This document shows, in pieces, positions 21,929 to 33,022 of a stretch of DNA of 64,000 nt. Made by a program: the position numbers and the translations under genes. The DNA comes from Limnomonas spitsbergensis (Eukaryota > Chlorophyta > Chlorophyceae > Chlamydomonadales). The DNA is taken from assembly GCA_037349105.1 (NCBI GenBank), contig JAYJMM010000113.1, positions 434,001-498,000 on the forward strand, written 5' to 3'. Each line of letters opens with the position of its first letter. Position 1 is the stretch's first letter. The notes below the pieces were generated by a model. It did not search any database, was not told where the DNA came from, and was given only the letters and a program-made list of their open reading frames with translations.

Positions 21929-22453
21929 CTATATCCTGCTGCACTTCGACGCACATGATAATGTCCGTGCCCTAGCACAGCCTTGTAGAAAGTACGGAAG
22001 CCTTTGATGAAGCTGTTTTGTCCTAGGACAGTTGGTACTAGCTGAGATACCTAGTTTCGAGCTGCGAAGTCGACACTGTGGGATTTCCATCCACGTGTGG
22101 TAAGGACAAGGCTCATGAAGACTGACTCCCGGAACTTTCAACTCTACCGGAAGCGCTGCTGATGCTGATTTCACAGAGAAATCAACGTCGATGACGTCAT
22201 GATGGTTGAGCACTGGTCCATCCACATGGTCGCTCGTTGGCACAGCTTTTTTATCAGGGGGCATAGAACCTACCACGCTTGAATGCACAAAAAACATATT
22301 AACGCCTTCGATATCAATCACAAGTGGCACATAGCCAAAGAACTGCACCAATCGGGTGATGGCCAAATGGCTGGCTCCAAAATAGCAGCTGCCGTGACTC
22401 CACATTTTTTGATTAGAAGTCATCCTCTTGTTTCCTGTCAAATGACAAAGCAA
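21929..22453 (-). pseudogene. Methyltransferase-like C-terminal fragment (FkbM-type?)
   Basis: The minus-strand frame begins after a good acceptor (tttgacag, about 22434). Its first 60 residues contain CYFGASHLAITRLVQFFGYV and then DIEGVNMFFVHSSVV. This resembles the end of FkbM-like SAM-dependent methyltransferases, which typically read YYGASL...L..L....GY.LV.....GVN.FFVR. The remaining residues are unremarkable. The N-terminal, SAM-binding part should lie at higher coordinates, exactly where the second retroelement begins (22526), so the gene may have been interrupted. The assignment is from memory. Confidence 0.35.
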
Positions 22454-22525
22454 GGGAGAGAATCGAGTGCGTGCCTACAACATGTCGTAATTACGTGAGT
22501 TAGCATGTGTTCATGTCTCCATTAA

Positions 22526-23851
22526 TGTCACAGTATATTACCGTATACGTGACATAACCGTTTGAGCCGCCGTTAGCGGCCGCGGAGCCTCCGCAGCTTC
22601 TCTGCGGAGTCTCCTGATTTGAAATGAGACCTAGAAACCCGCTTACGCAGGGTGATTTAGCATAATCTGTACTCTGAATTGGGCCTGCCGGGTCCCTGTA
22701 TCCCGGCAATTGCCTAAGCTACTACTTTTGTCCCTTTTGAAGGACAGGCCTCTGGTGTAAAGAGTATAGGCCTAGCTCTCACGGATACTAGCCCTTGCTC
22801 GCCACTAAGTCAGTACCTTACACTTCAGTCAAGTCTAGCACCACGGAAAGTGGTGATAGCATAAGCAAGTGACAAGCGAGCCCCATCCAGATCACTGGTC
22901 ATCCCCAGCCGACGCGATCTACGGAGCTCGCCCTGAAGAGCACGCGACCTACGGTGCCGATCCCTGACTACTCGTCCATTGGAGACGACTAATCAGGCAA
23001 GCAGTCCCAAGCAGATATTCACCTAAATAGACCAGGAGGCGCAAAGCCGACCAGGAGCTCTCGGCGTACCAGCTTTCAGCTGAGTCCGCCCGGCGACAAA
23101 ACCCACGGACAAAGTCACCTCCGTCGCCGTTCCTTCGCAACCCCGAGCATCCCCGCTCTCAGTGTCCTTCAAAAGGGACAAAAGTGGTATTGCAGCCTGA
23201 TCAGCTGCTTGCCAACGAGTTCCTCGCTGAGGGAAGCTAAGCTTGTCTGACCTGGAATATGTTTTTGAATTGTTCGCCTTGGACAGCTTGAAAAAGCACC
23301 TCTGTCGCTGCATTCTGCTTGGGCTTTTCGTGCCAAATTAGATCTTGCAAACCCCGGCTGTGAAGAGCCTTGGGGAGAAGCTCGAAGATCCAGTTGTGGA
23401 GTTATAAACCCAGCTTGATTCCCTGTGCAAGGATCGCAGTGAAAGCTGGGAGAAAGTTGGGCGAAGGAGAATTCCGCCTAGCACCAGATATTGTTGAGCA
23501 AATAGAAAGATTCGGATTGCTTGTCCTTGAGCTATAATTGCCTGTCAACCAGGCCTGTCTAGCAAGCCCTCAGAAAGGCAGGGCCTGGACTCAGAGCAGC
23601 AGATGGCGCTTGAGGGAGAAGCGATGCGTATTTCCCGCGGGCTAGCAGGGATCGAGGATCCCGCAGCTTTGGGGTGCAAGGTGCTCAGTGCAGATCAAGC
23701 TTGGCCCAAGGACGTTGGGCAGGCTGATGGCCCTGTGGGCGCTGAAGTGTCGCACAAAGGGATCAGCCGAGGTGGGCCAGTGCCCCAATCAACCCTGGAT
23801 ATTCCAAGGCAAGGCCTGGAATATGCGCAGTGGTTGAGACAGGGGCGGTGA
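22526..23851 (+). mobile_element. Second, related retroelement 5' end, truncated
   Basis: It begins with the same palindromic terminus (TGTCAC...ACGTGACA) and the same ordered blocks as the minus-strand element: the CCTCCGCAGCTTCTCTGCGGAG hairpin, tagaaacccgcttacgcagg, ctgtatcccggcaattgcct, a tataaaccc box near 23405 and gggcgaaggagaattccgcc near 23459. Homology ends soon after the first part of ORF1. It points away from the first copy; the two outer ends face each other across 11.6 kb. Confidence 0.75.
23603..23851 (+). pseudogene. Truncated ORF1 (gag-like) start of the second element
   Basis: An 82-codon frame beginning MALEGEAMRISRG. Its segment KGISRGGPVP followed by an E-Y-A-Q-W motif matches KGIGRGGPLP...NFEQW of the ORF1 at 6220-9486. 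The match stops at 23851, where a stop codon closes the frame, against about 1090 codons in the other copy. Confidence 0.65.
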
Positions 23852-24162
23852 TGCTTCGAATCCGGCAGTTACCAACTTCTAGGAAGCCGTGAAGGTTACA
23901 TCGGAGAAGACGATTCGACTACGATGAAGCTATAGACGCTGGGCATACAAATATTTGCATGGAAGTGAGAGAGCTTGACCTTGACCACCTGAGGTGAGTG
24001 CTGAAGCTGCACCCCCGTGCAACATGAACATGAAAGCACACAGATGATGCAAGTAGTCATCATGAAGGGGCAAGGCCCCTCCTAACGTTGCCCTGGAGCA
24101 CCCATCTGCAGAACGATGCCGCTCCGAACACCTTCCTGTCCATCATGGTATGGTGTGTTGAG

Positions 24163-24232
24163 TGTTGACAGAGCGGTGAAGCCAGTAGACATCTGGCGCC
24201 AGATGTCTACTGGCTTTACCACTCTGTCAACA
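24163..24232. repeat. 70-bp near-perfect palindrome
   Basis: Two 35-nt arms meet with no spacer at 24197/24198 (tctggc|gccaga). The arms differ at only two positions, both of which would form G-U pairs in RNA. The surrounding DNA is non-coding. Possible explanations are a foldback remnant, a small-RNA hairpin precursor or a cruciform. Confidence 0.8.
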
Positions 24233-27200
24233 TGGTGTACCCCCCTGCCGCTGCCCTGTGCGTGGCCGCTCCTGAATTAGTCGGATCTCCCCTTATGACT
24301 TCTCACACTCTACTATCACCATCTGCAGCCCCTCACTTTGCAGGTTCATGACCCACTGTCCTCCCATGCAGTTCCTTGGCTATTATTTTGGCCTCTTCCT
24401 CTCCTCTCCGGCCTAATTCCCCCCTCCTCCCCTTGATGTGCTCCCCCCGTCTCCCATCTTGTGACTGCCTCTGCTGCTGCTGCTGCTCCTGCGCTGCGTG
24501 TACGAACATTTCTCTCCATCTACGAACTTTGTCCTTGGTCACCAACGCAGCTTCTGGTAACTGGTAAGTGAGGTGGCCGAAGTCTCCTCGTGTTCTTCCC
24601 ATGTTCTTCTCCAAGGAGAAGAACAAGACAAGTGCTTTAGCACCTGATCGCTGAAAGCCATACAGGTAGATTTGTGAGCATGGCATGATAAAAATCAAAC
24701 ATCCTCAGTCTCACTGTTTCCTGTGGGATGCAAGGCAATGGGTGTTGCATGTCAAGGAACTATAAGCGGCGAAGCAGCGCAGTATTTCTGCTCTCACCTG
24801 ATGCTCAACAAGCTGTCTTTTTTGCGTGGGAAGGTGTCTGCCAGTCCGTACTCCATGCTGAATGGGGCTGTGAGTTACCCCTGTTCCTTGGAAGGAATAT
24901 TCTCTACTTTTATAAACCGACAGGACCACACCGGTACTGGTACCCTGGCCTGGTACTTGTTTCAGGGAAATTCTACAGTAATGATTGCATTCACACAAAT
25001 ACAAATTTGCCCTCCAATGCAGCATGTGACGGAAGTCTACAACCAGGCCAGAGCTCGTCTGGAGGACCCTGATGTCGGGCAGGAGGAGGCCCATGTGCTG
25101 ATTGTGTTCCTGTCTGAGCTGGCAGTGGAGAAGCTGCCCGGAACCCGTGGGGAAGACCCCATGCAGCTGTACCTGGACAGTGTGGAGGAGAATCTGATGC
25201 AGCACTTGCAGGTGCGGCAGCATGGGGAGCGGTTGATCGATTGGATGGGTAGTGGGGGCGTGTGGTAGTCAGGGCTCACCCACCTACGCTGTCAGAGGTT
25301 GGCCCACTGAGTTTTATCCTGTAGGGTTGTGGGTAGGTGCGTATCTGGTATTGGTTTGAGCCTCAGGCTGCGTGTGCATGTTTGCACCCACTGTACCAGT
25401 ATACCTGCACCCACTGTATCTGCGTGCCTTCCTTCCAGTATGCTTTATCTGCTGGGCTTACCGCTGGCTTGAATGCGAGTCCCTAGGTTTTGTTCAAATC
25501 TAGGGTTTTGGTCGGGCGTCGAGCTTTGATACCTGCTGCTGCGCTTCAGGAGGATGCGGCGGAGATGCAGCACAAGCTGCGGGTGCTGGGTGGCGAGTTC
25601 CGCTGCCAGGTGCCTCCCTCCGGGGCGCTGGGCAGCTCCTTCCGCCTGCGTGCGCAGGTGGTGCAGGACCTCATCCTGCAGGAGGGGGACTTCGGAGCTG
25701 CCGCCAGTGGGAGCGGCAGCGGTAATGATGCGGACAGCAGGGTGCCGCTGCTGCTGTGGCCCGGCCCACCGGAGTGGTCGCCTCGAGACGTGGAGCTGCC
25801 ACCACACCTGGCGCTGGCGATGAGTGCATGGCTGGCCGCCGACACAGTGGCCTTGGGCCCCGCAGGCGCCGTGGCCCCCGGACTGCATGCCAACCTCACC
25901 CACGCGAAGCAAGGGCTGCGGCCGCCTGTCCGAGCTGACTCGATGCCATCTCAGTCGCAGCCGCAGCTGAAGCCGCCCCCTGCACCGCCCGACGTGGCTG
26001 CGGCCCGCTTCACCCCTATGCAGTGCGCGTGGGTGTCGACTGTATCCCGCATGACCACCGCGGTGGCCGGGCGGCTGCCTGCGCTTTGGGCTGTCTGCAC
26101 CAGCGCGAAATACGGGCAGTCTGCAGCCGGCCTCGTCGCGACCCCCGGCGGGAGGAGGTCCAAGAAAAAGGGTGGAGCCGTCGGTCAGGCGGTGGAGCTG
26201 GGGCAGGAGGTGATCAGCCGGGTGGTGACATAGCTGAGTGCGTATGCCGGCGAGATGCTTGAGGAGCTTCAGCAGGCGGGACCCATGCAGCCTTGCATGG
26301 AGCTGCTGCTCATGGTAAGGCAGGCACTTGGTTTGCTGGGCCTCCTGCTGGGGGGGGCGCATCTTGTTGGACGCACTGGGGCGGGCCTTTCCAGTCCTCT
26401 GGAGGCCTGCTGGATTCGGCCAAGGCGCACTCGTGGTAGTAGAGGACAACTCACCCGTGCCTTGCGGGCTCAATGCTCAGGGTGTACATTATAAATGTGT
26501 GGGTTTGCCCACTGGTTCCAATGCCCCTGTTTCAACGTTGCCCAAGACAGCAGTATCAAAGATTTCACTAGCTCTTACCTTTCCAGCTGGCCTCGTCTCC
26601 TATCCCATTACCAGGACCTGGCGCACGCCTGGAAGCGGCTGCATGAGGCGGGCTGCCCGGATGCCTGCATTGCGCCGCTGCAGGCCTGCCTCTTCCGTGG
26701 GTTTGGCTTAAACACGCACACGCTGGCAGTTTTTATCCGCTCGGCGCCGCGCATTTTCTTCGAACATGAGGACTGGAAGGCAGGGGCGGTGTCGCGAGAC
26801 AGCCCGCCGGTGACGCAGCTACCTAAGCGGCTGCAGGTGGGAGATGGGGGAGAGAGAGAGGGGGAGTCAGAGCAGGGGGCAGATGAGGGGGGGCAGCTTC
26901 TGCCTCTATTCAAGGTATTTCCTTAGGGATCACCCTCAGGAGCAGGGGGGCAAAAAAATCCGGAAACATAAAGTGTTTTTCTGACAGTCCAAGGGGTGCC
27001 TGGAGGCGCATGGGACACGGTCTGCAAATAGCATGCAATCACATGCTTGCCGCAAGTGTGCCTCTGCCTCTTGCCTTAATGAACTCAAAAGTCCAGTGTT
27101 TGTCTTCAAAATCTACCATCATCTGTCTTCTAGTTCGTACCAACCTCCTTCCTTGAATCCGCGTATGTAGGCTGCTGTCGGGTCAGCCATGCGCTGCTAC

Positions 27201-28299
27201 TTTGCCATGCTGGAGGTGACCCGCCAGGTTGACGAGCCTCCAGAGGCAGACTCCTGGCGGCCCCTTCAAGATGGCTTCTTTGCAGCATTTGCCACTTTCT
27301 GCGACTGCGCCGCTGAGCTGTCCGGCAGGCTGGCGGATCAGGTCAGGGAGGCGGGGGCCGCCGGGGACGATGCGCAAGCAGAGCAGAGCGATCGTGCAGA
27401 CAGGTGCGGCAGGTGCCGGCTCAGAAGCATGCCGCAAAATGCTGTGCTGCCTAGCTGCTCTAGTTGGGCATGCAATCTTGCAGGCGGTTGCTCCCGCCTC
27501 TTCTGATTGCGTCACAAACGGCCGCTGCCTGCATGAGACTCCCCCCCCCGACGTTTCGTGTTCTTCCATGTCCCTTCAGGGGGGTCAGCAAAGGGGCGGA
27601 GCGGCGGAGTAGAGAGACCATGCTTGCTCAAGGTCGCGTGCCTCTGGAGGGGGCCACACTGGACATGCTGGGCACTATCGATGAAGAGGAGGCATCTTCG
27701 TCGGGACGGTCCCAGTCACAAGCGGTGACGAAGAGGAGGGGAGGCAGGCAGGGCAAGAGCTTATCGGGGCCCTTGGCATCTGCAGAAGCAGTGGAAGCAG
27801 GTCCCGCCGTGGCTGCTGCGGCTGATTTGAGCGATGATGCGAAGCTGCTGGCTGTGATGAGTAAGGCCTCAGCGCTGCGCACGCACGTCATGCCGGCGCT
27901 GGTGGACATGCACCGGCGGCTGCTGACGGGTGAGGCGAGCGGGGGGGGCCAGGTGGCACTGTGCAGCCTCTACGTGCCCTTTCAGAGGGGAAAGCCCTAC
28001 GCCTTCGCATCTTCAGCTGGGGAATGTCCTGCTATTCATTGTAGGATACAGGTACCGGTACAGGTCTTTCTTGTTTACCTTTAACACTAGTTATATGGGA
28101 GGCCTTTTGCCAGCCGGGTTGATCACTTGTCTTTTCCCACCTGAGTGACCCGTGGCTCCACGTTGATCAGGCCCGCAGGGTCAGGGAGATGCGGAGATGC
28201 AGGAGAAACAGCAGGCTAAGTCGGCGGAGATGTGGGCGCTGATCGGCCAGCTGCTCTCCCTCCACCTGGATCGCAAGGAGGTGCAGCTTATGGCTGCTG

Positions 28300-28910
28300 T
28301 GCAATCTTACCTGTGCATGTGCGTGTGGAAGGCATAGGAGCAATCTGTGATTTTGGGGCATGGTACGGTAGTGTGTATTGCGTGTGGTCATGCGTGTCCA
28401 TTCTAACCTGTACGGGTGCGTGTGGGGGCGTGTGGGACTGGTGGGAGCAATCTATGGTTTCGAGTGTGCTCCGTAAGTGTGTGTGGTTGTGCGTTTGCAA
28501 TCTTACCTGTGTGGGTGTGTGGGGGGGTAAAAGGAATATTCAGTGGTTTTGGGTGTGGTCCGGCAGTGTGTGTTGCGTGTGGTGGTGTGTGTGCAAGCTT
28601 ACCTATGTGGGTGTGAGTGGGGACTGGTGGGAGCAATCTTTGGTTTTGAGTTTGCTCTGTAAGTGTGTGTGTGTGTGGGTGTGCATGTGCAAATCTTACC
28701 TGTGTAGGAGCAGGTGAGAGCATTTGGGGGCTTGATGGGTTAGTGTATGTGTGGCACGCGCGTGTGCGTGTGTGTGCAGTCTTTCCTGGCGGGTGCGCCT
28801 GAGTGTGTTCGTCGGGGCAATCGGCGGGTGGGTGTGGGCGAACGTGGTCTATGGATGTGGGTGGTGGTGCGCTTGCGCTTTCTTACCTGTGTAGGTGGGT
28901 GTGGTTGCCA
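28300..28910. repeat. Degenerate tandem array, unit about 97 bp, in a SEC5 intron
   Basis: Seven G/T-rich units, each with a core like caatcttacctgtgtgggtg, near 28305, 28405, 28498, 28590, 28695, 28785 and 28885. On the minus strand the core reads CACAGGTAAG, a consensus splice donor. No protein-coding sense was found. Confidence 0.6.
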
Positions 28911-29802
28911 TGACACATCTCAGCAGGCAATGGATGTATGATTGCTGGAGGCCTTGCTCATGGATAACCAGCTGCTTGTCTCGCTGCAGCACTTCCTTTT
29001 GAATCATGGCCGTGCTTGATCCATCCCCCCATGCCCGCCTTCCACGACAGGCCGATACGAATCGTGTTACCTCCTGGCTCTGTCCCGCTCACGGCCATGC
29101 ATTTGCGGGATCTGAGCGCGGGCTTCCAGCTGGTCCTGTCTCGGCTGCTGCGCATCTACACGGAGGTTTACGCACACTAGCCGCTGACCTTAAAACCTGT
29201 GATGGAAACGGTTTCAGAGCACCTGACTGCGACCCTGGCTGCTGGGTGAGCGTATGTGGCAAGCCCTATGAAGGAGGATGTACGGCATTCCAGATTGGCC
29301 TGGCCGCTTTGGAGATGATAGATGTGATACACATAGGGAAGGTTTCCATAGAATCCGCCAGCCAATCCGGGTACTGCCCACTGTATAAGATCCTGGATTA
29401 GTGGATTCCAAATTCCTGCCCAATCATATGGGATATGGGTATGGCTGCACCTTAGAACGGGTTTCTGGTCTCCATGTCCATGTCCCTCACATAGGAGGGT
29501 GGCGTGGCTGCACCATGGGCCTGGCTGTGAATGGCAGCTGGAATTGAGCTTGCTCTTCTCCTACCAGCCCACGCGGTCGAGCATTAAGCAGGGCCCAGCG
29601 GGTATGCACCCTCCTAACCATCCTTCACTCAAAGATGAGTGCCGCTGTTGATGACGGCGTTTATGGTCATGCACTCACGCAACATTCCTTCCATGTCCTT
29701 ATGCATACGCGCTACGCTGACTTATGCTGGCTACTGTAGCATTTTCTAGCGCACACATCAGTTTCTTTTCAGTGTGCCCTTAACTAGTTCAAGGGGCTGC
29801 CT

Positions 29803-29940
29803 GGCAGCCACCACTGGGACGATTATAACACAACCTTGGCCGGCCTTCGGCTGGTGGCCCAAGCAGCAGGGCTTGCTGCAGCAGGCCCCTCCAGCCGTAG
29901 GCCGTGATGTAGCTGAAATAAAGCTTGAGTTTGAGTACAA
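29803..29940 (+). repeat. SINE-like repeat copy (family 1) in the last SEC5 intron
   Basis: Contains the family landmarks ggtggcccaagcagcagggc and ggccgtgatgtagctgaa, followed by an A-rich end. Confidence 0.6.
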
Positions 29941-30351
29941 CATAACGTTGGCTTCCGTCATTTCCTGACGTCCTTTGCCTGCATGATGCGCAGGTTCCGC
30001 GATCTGGATGTGAGCAGCGTTGCCTTGGAGGAGCTCCTGCAGCTTTTTCTCGACCTCATGTTCCTAGAGCACACGCTGTCGGGCAGCGTAAAGAAGCGGA
30101 CAGGTGGCAAGAGGAATGGATCAACTGTGGCAGCATTATTGGAAGTTTGAACCGATCTAGGCCCAGCGTATGTCAGCCTGGCCAGTACCATATTGAAGGT
30201 CAGTGCATCAAGTTGGGGAACTATACGCTGGGCCACCTCCCTTGAGTTCCTGTTACGGGTTATGGGTGGTTGTTGCGTGTCGTTGGTTGCCATGACGTTT
30301 GCCCTCTCAAATGTATGAACACAGTCTTGGCTGTATGCCAGTGTTTCTATT

Positions 30352-30490
30352 TTGGGTGTTTCAGCCTTGCTTAGGCTACAACTCGGCCTTCGGACGGCAG
30401 GGCTTGATGCATCAAGCCCTGCTGCTTAGGCCACTGGCCGTAGGCTGGTTGAGGTTTGTGCCCAATTTGCGCTGTAGTAGCCGCCCGCCA
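30352..30490 (-). repeat. SINE-like repeat copy (family 1)
   Basis: Reverse orientation: caagccctgctgcttaggcc, then gccgtaggctggttgaggtt. It lies just before the orphan exon at 30541. Confidence 0.6.
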
Positions 30491-30540
30491 TGCACTTATA
30501 TTTGCTCTGTCAGGCACTAAAGAAACATTGCTGCACGCAG

Positions 30541-30705
30541 GTTGTGTCCCGGAGAGGCTTCAAGGCTGACACAAGAGAGGCCAAAACACTGATGGGTGTC
30601 ACTGACAAAGAGCAGCTTATTGCAAAAGCCCAGGATATTTGCATGGAAAGCCTAAGACACATAGTTGATCGTAATATTCTGAACATTAGATGCTTCAAGC
30701 AGTGA
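30541..30705 (+). CDS. Orphan terminal exon, possibly LYR-motif-like
   Basis: After an acceptor (cacgcag) the frame encodes about 54 residues (GFKADTREAKTLMG, then TDKEQLIAKAQDICMESL) and ends at TGA. The spacing of F, D-x-E and helical residues vaguely resembles the end of LYR-motif mitochondrial assembly factors, but the L-Y-R triplet itself is not present. It does not join in phase to the SEC5 exons. No other exon was identified, so the gene is unassigned. Confidence 0.25.
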   Translation, partial: VVSRRGFKADTREAKTLMGVTDKEQLIAKAQDICMESLRHIVDRNILNIRCFKQ

Positions 30706-31049
30706 TGCGTGCTTCAAAGTAGACATTGCAGGGACAAAATTGAGGGCATGAACAGTTGTATTCATGAGTTAGCTTTGAGCATTAGACATAGAGCTTCATA
30801 AGATCCCTATGTAGAAGATAGGATGCTGCTGTTAGACTCAGAAGACTCGTGAATGCCAGCCGTCTCTGCAAAGAGCTGCCTGGGCCTCTGGGGTTGGTGG
30901 AAAGGAGCCCGCCCACCAACCCCCCAACTGTACCGCTTTCTACAAAGAGACCACCCTTGCAGCTTTGCCACAATTATTTGCCTCGGTCACGCCTTTCGAC
31001 TCATTGCATTTTTCATCTCTTCAACCTGCATTTAGCCACTCCTTCAACA

Positions 31050-32809
31050 ATGGCACAAGAGGTGTGCTTTCTTGGCATATGCTGCTACGTTGTGATCGCA
31101 TGTCGCTGACTGGTAATATTGTGTAGGGAGCCGATGCCTCAGCTGCCGCTGAAGTATCTCAGTATATTGCCTCAGCTGGAGGTAGGGACTGTTTGACATT
31201 AAGACCCGAGTGCACGGGGCATTCCCTTACAGTGTAGGGCTTCTGTTTATTTCAGGGAGCAATGGTGAAGTCCCAACAGGAACTCAGCAAGTGGTTGCTA
31301 AGCTTTTAGTTCCCAATCCCGTCGCCGGGTCCATTATTGGAAAGGTGCGATGCCTCTCAAGCTGGATTCCCTCTTGTCGAAGTCCATCTCAATTGGATGC
31401 TTGATCAGATTGTGATCTGATGTATTTTGCAATCTTTGGCTACAGAGCGGTGCCAACATCGAGCAACTGCAGAGATCCAGTGGTGCCAGAATTCAGCTCT
31501 CCCGGACTGGTGAATTCTTTCCAGGTTAGTTTTCATGTCGCTAGATCCTTCTGCTGCGAGTTGAGTGATAACCATGCATGTCCATGCAAACCAGGCACAT
31601 CTGACCGCGTCCTGCTGCTATCTGGGTCTCTGCACTCCGTGCTCACGTCAATTTTCTTGATCCTGGAGAAAATTTCGCGTGACTCGAGTCAATCGACTCG
31701 GGCGCCTAGGACTTCCCGCGACGACGCCACTGGCGAGGGTTCCCAGGTGCGGATCCCACTGAACAATGACTGCGCTGAACCCCGATGTATTCTGTATCAG
31801 TCGCTTACTTGAGCTCTAATACCTCAGGTCAAGCTGGCTCTGTCTCGGCGCCTGTGTGGATTGCTAATCGGGCACAAAGGCCAGACGGTGCGCGACTTCA
31901 TCAACGACTCCGGCTCCAACATCAGGGTGCAGTCACTGTCTGAGCTCACCCCCAGCGATCCTGAGCGCACCATAACGGTCTCAGGAGCCCGCTACCAGGT
32001 CCTCAGGGCCATTGCACTCATCCTCAACACGGTCAGTGATTTGTGCACATGTGGTGTATGCATGCATGTGCAAGGACACATGCACGGGAATTTGTGATGC
32101 TTCGTGACATGCAGCTGTTGCATCATGTTGGTTTCTGAGTTATGCTCCACATTTGCTGATGTGCACCTCCGGATCATTGCTGCAGCTGTCTACGCATGAG
32201 GGCTATGCCGCCTACATGGAAACAACGCTCCAGCTTGCGACCAGCCAGGGGGTGGTCCTCCCGCCCCGTAGCTCTGCTGCAAAGTCGGTGCTCAGCAATG
32301 TCAAGGCCTCCCTTACTTTTTTCCTGCCTGACGATGACGTTGGCGCCATCCTGGGCCGGAAGGGGCAGAATCTTGCGGACATTCAGCAGGTCAGAGGGGG
32401 TTTACCGCCTCTGTCAGTGTTACAACCTCGTGCACTGTCTTCTCCTGCATGGAAGAACCTGCTTATTTCTTAGCCTAGCATCAGCAGCCACCAGCACGTC
32501 ACTGGGGTTGCTACCATTGCGCCCATGGGAATGCAGTCCCACAAATAGACCATCTCCGTGACTCCGTCCAAGCTTTGGTGCAATTTCTTCTGTGCATGTT
32601 TTTTGCAGAGCGCACGAGTGGCCATCAAGATTTCAGACCGAGGCAAAATGGACCCCAACTCCAATGAGCGCGAGGTGTCAATCACAGGCTTGTATGGTGC
32701 TGTGAAGCTAGCGGAGGCCATGATTGCTGAGAAACTCAGTCAGAGCCATGCCCGCGCCAACAACAGGGTGAATGAGGAGGAACCTCTGCAGGAGGAGGCC
32801 AATCTCTGA
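31050..32809 (+). CDS. RNA-binding protein with three KH domains (331 residues)
   Basis: Eight exons join in phase: 31050-31061, 31127-31181, 31256-31344, 31446-31524, 31595-31746, 31828-32031, 32186-32389 and 32609-32809 (TGA). The start is the first ATG of the short exon 1 (MAQE). KH1 is LLVPNPVAGSIIGK|SGANIEQLQ, with an intron right after the GxxG-type loop. KH2 is LCGLLIGHKGQTVRDF with a GHKG loop. KH3 is FFLPDDDVGAILGRKGQNL with a GRKG loop, again split by an intron. The short C-terminus is acidic (EEEPLQEEANL). The layout matches poly(C)-binding/NOVA-type proteins, which bind single-stranded RNA and act in splicing, stability or translation. The exact target cannot be told. Confidence 0.88.
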
Positions 32810-32954
32810 ATGCCAGGCCCTTGAGCGGCCCCTGCTCGTCCTTCCCCGAGAACTCCTCTACCGTGCGAGCCAGGCAGGGATAATTATACACTGCATCCTT
32901 CGGCATTCCCTTGTCCCAGTATCCTTCTGTGTTTCTTTCCATCTTTCCTCCCAA

Positions 32955-33022
32955 CTCTTTAGTTAGGCGCCCACGCGGCCGAGCCTTTTTTGAGCAGGGC
33001 CCAGAGGTGTAACGTCATTGAC
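32955..33022 (+). repeat. Foldback/MITE family 2 unit
   Basis: ggcgcccacgcggccgagcc followed by gggcccagaggtgtaacgtc and attgac. It lies about 150 bp after the KH gene stop. Confidence 0.6.

Larger units (their letters stand above)
25023..30150 (+). pseudogene. SEC5: Exocyst complex subunit SEC5, 5'-incomplete and with in-frame stops
   Basis: Exons with agreeing phases: 25023-25211, 25550-26314, 26615-26836, 27171-27403, 27580-27952, 28179-28280, about 28951-29245, and 29994-30150 (TGA). The translation follows plant SEC5 (tethers secretory vesicles to the plasma membrane) segment by segment: ARLEDPDV...DPMQLYLDSVEENL; EDWKAGAVSRDSPPVTQLP; FFAAFATFCDCAAELSGRL; KLLAVMSKASALRTHVMPAL; LRIYTEVYAH; and ELLQLFLDLMFLEHTLS. 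Two TAG codons interrupt well-matched sequence (26231-26233 and 29178-29180), each where CAG would fit, and the frame slips between about 29010 and 29035. N-terminal exons were not found upstream, where a retroelement lies. TAG is a normal terminator in the L31 gene here, so read-through as Gln is unlikely. Most likely a decaying copy; sequencing error is possible. Confidence 0.65.

Noticed and set aside
26158..26233. A short intron ending in the TAG at 26233 that would remove the stop from SEC5
   Set aside because: The candidate donors either break the phase or give introns of 24-51 nt and would delete sequence that matches SEC5.
25445..26473. 342-codon minus-strand frame
   Set aside because: It is antisense to the SEC5 exon at 25550-26314, whose plus-strand translation matches a known family; GC-rich codons keep the reverse frame open.
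26231..29180. Reassignment of UAG to glutamine as the reason for the in-frame TAGs in SEC5
   Set aside because: The L31 gene ends in TAG at 42978-42980 in the right place, the retroelement ORF2 has no TAG in over 2000 codons, and SEC5 also has a frame slip.
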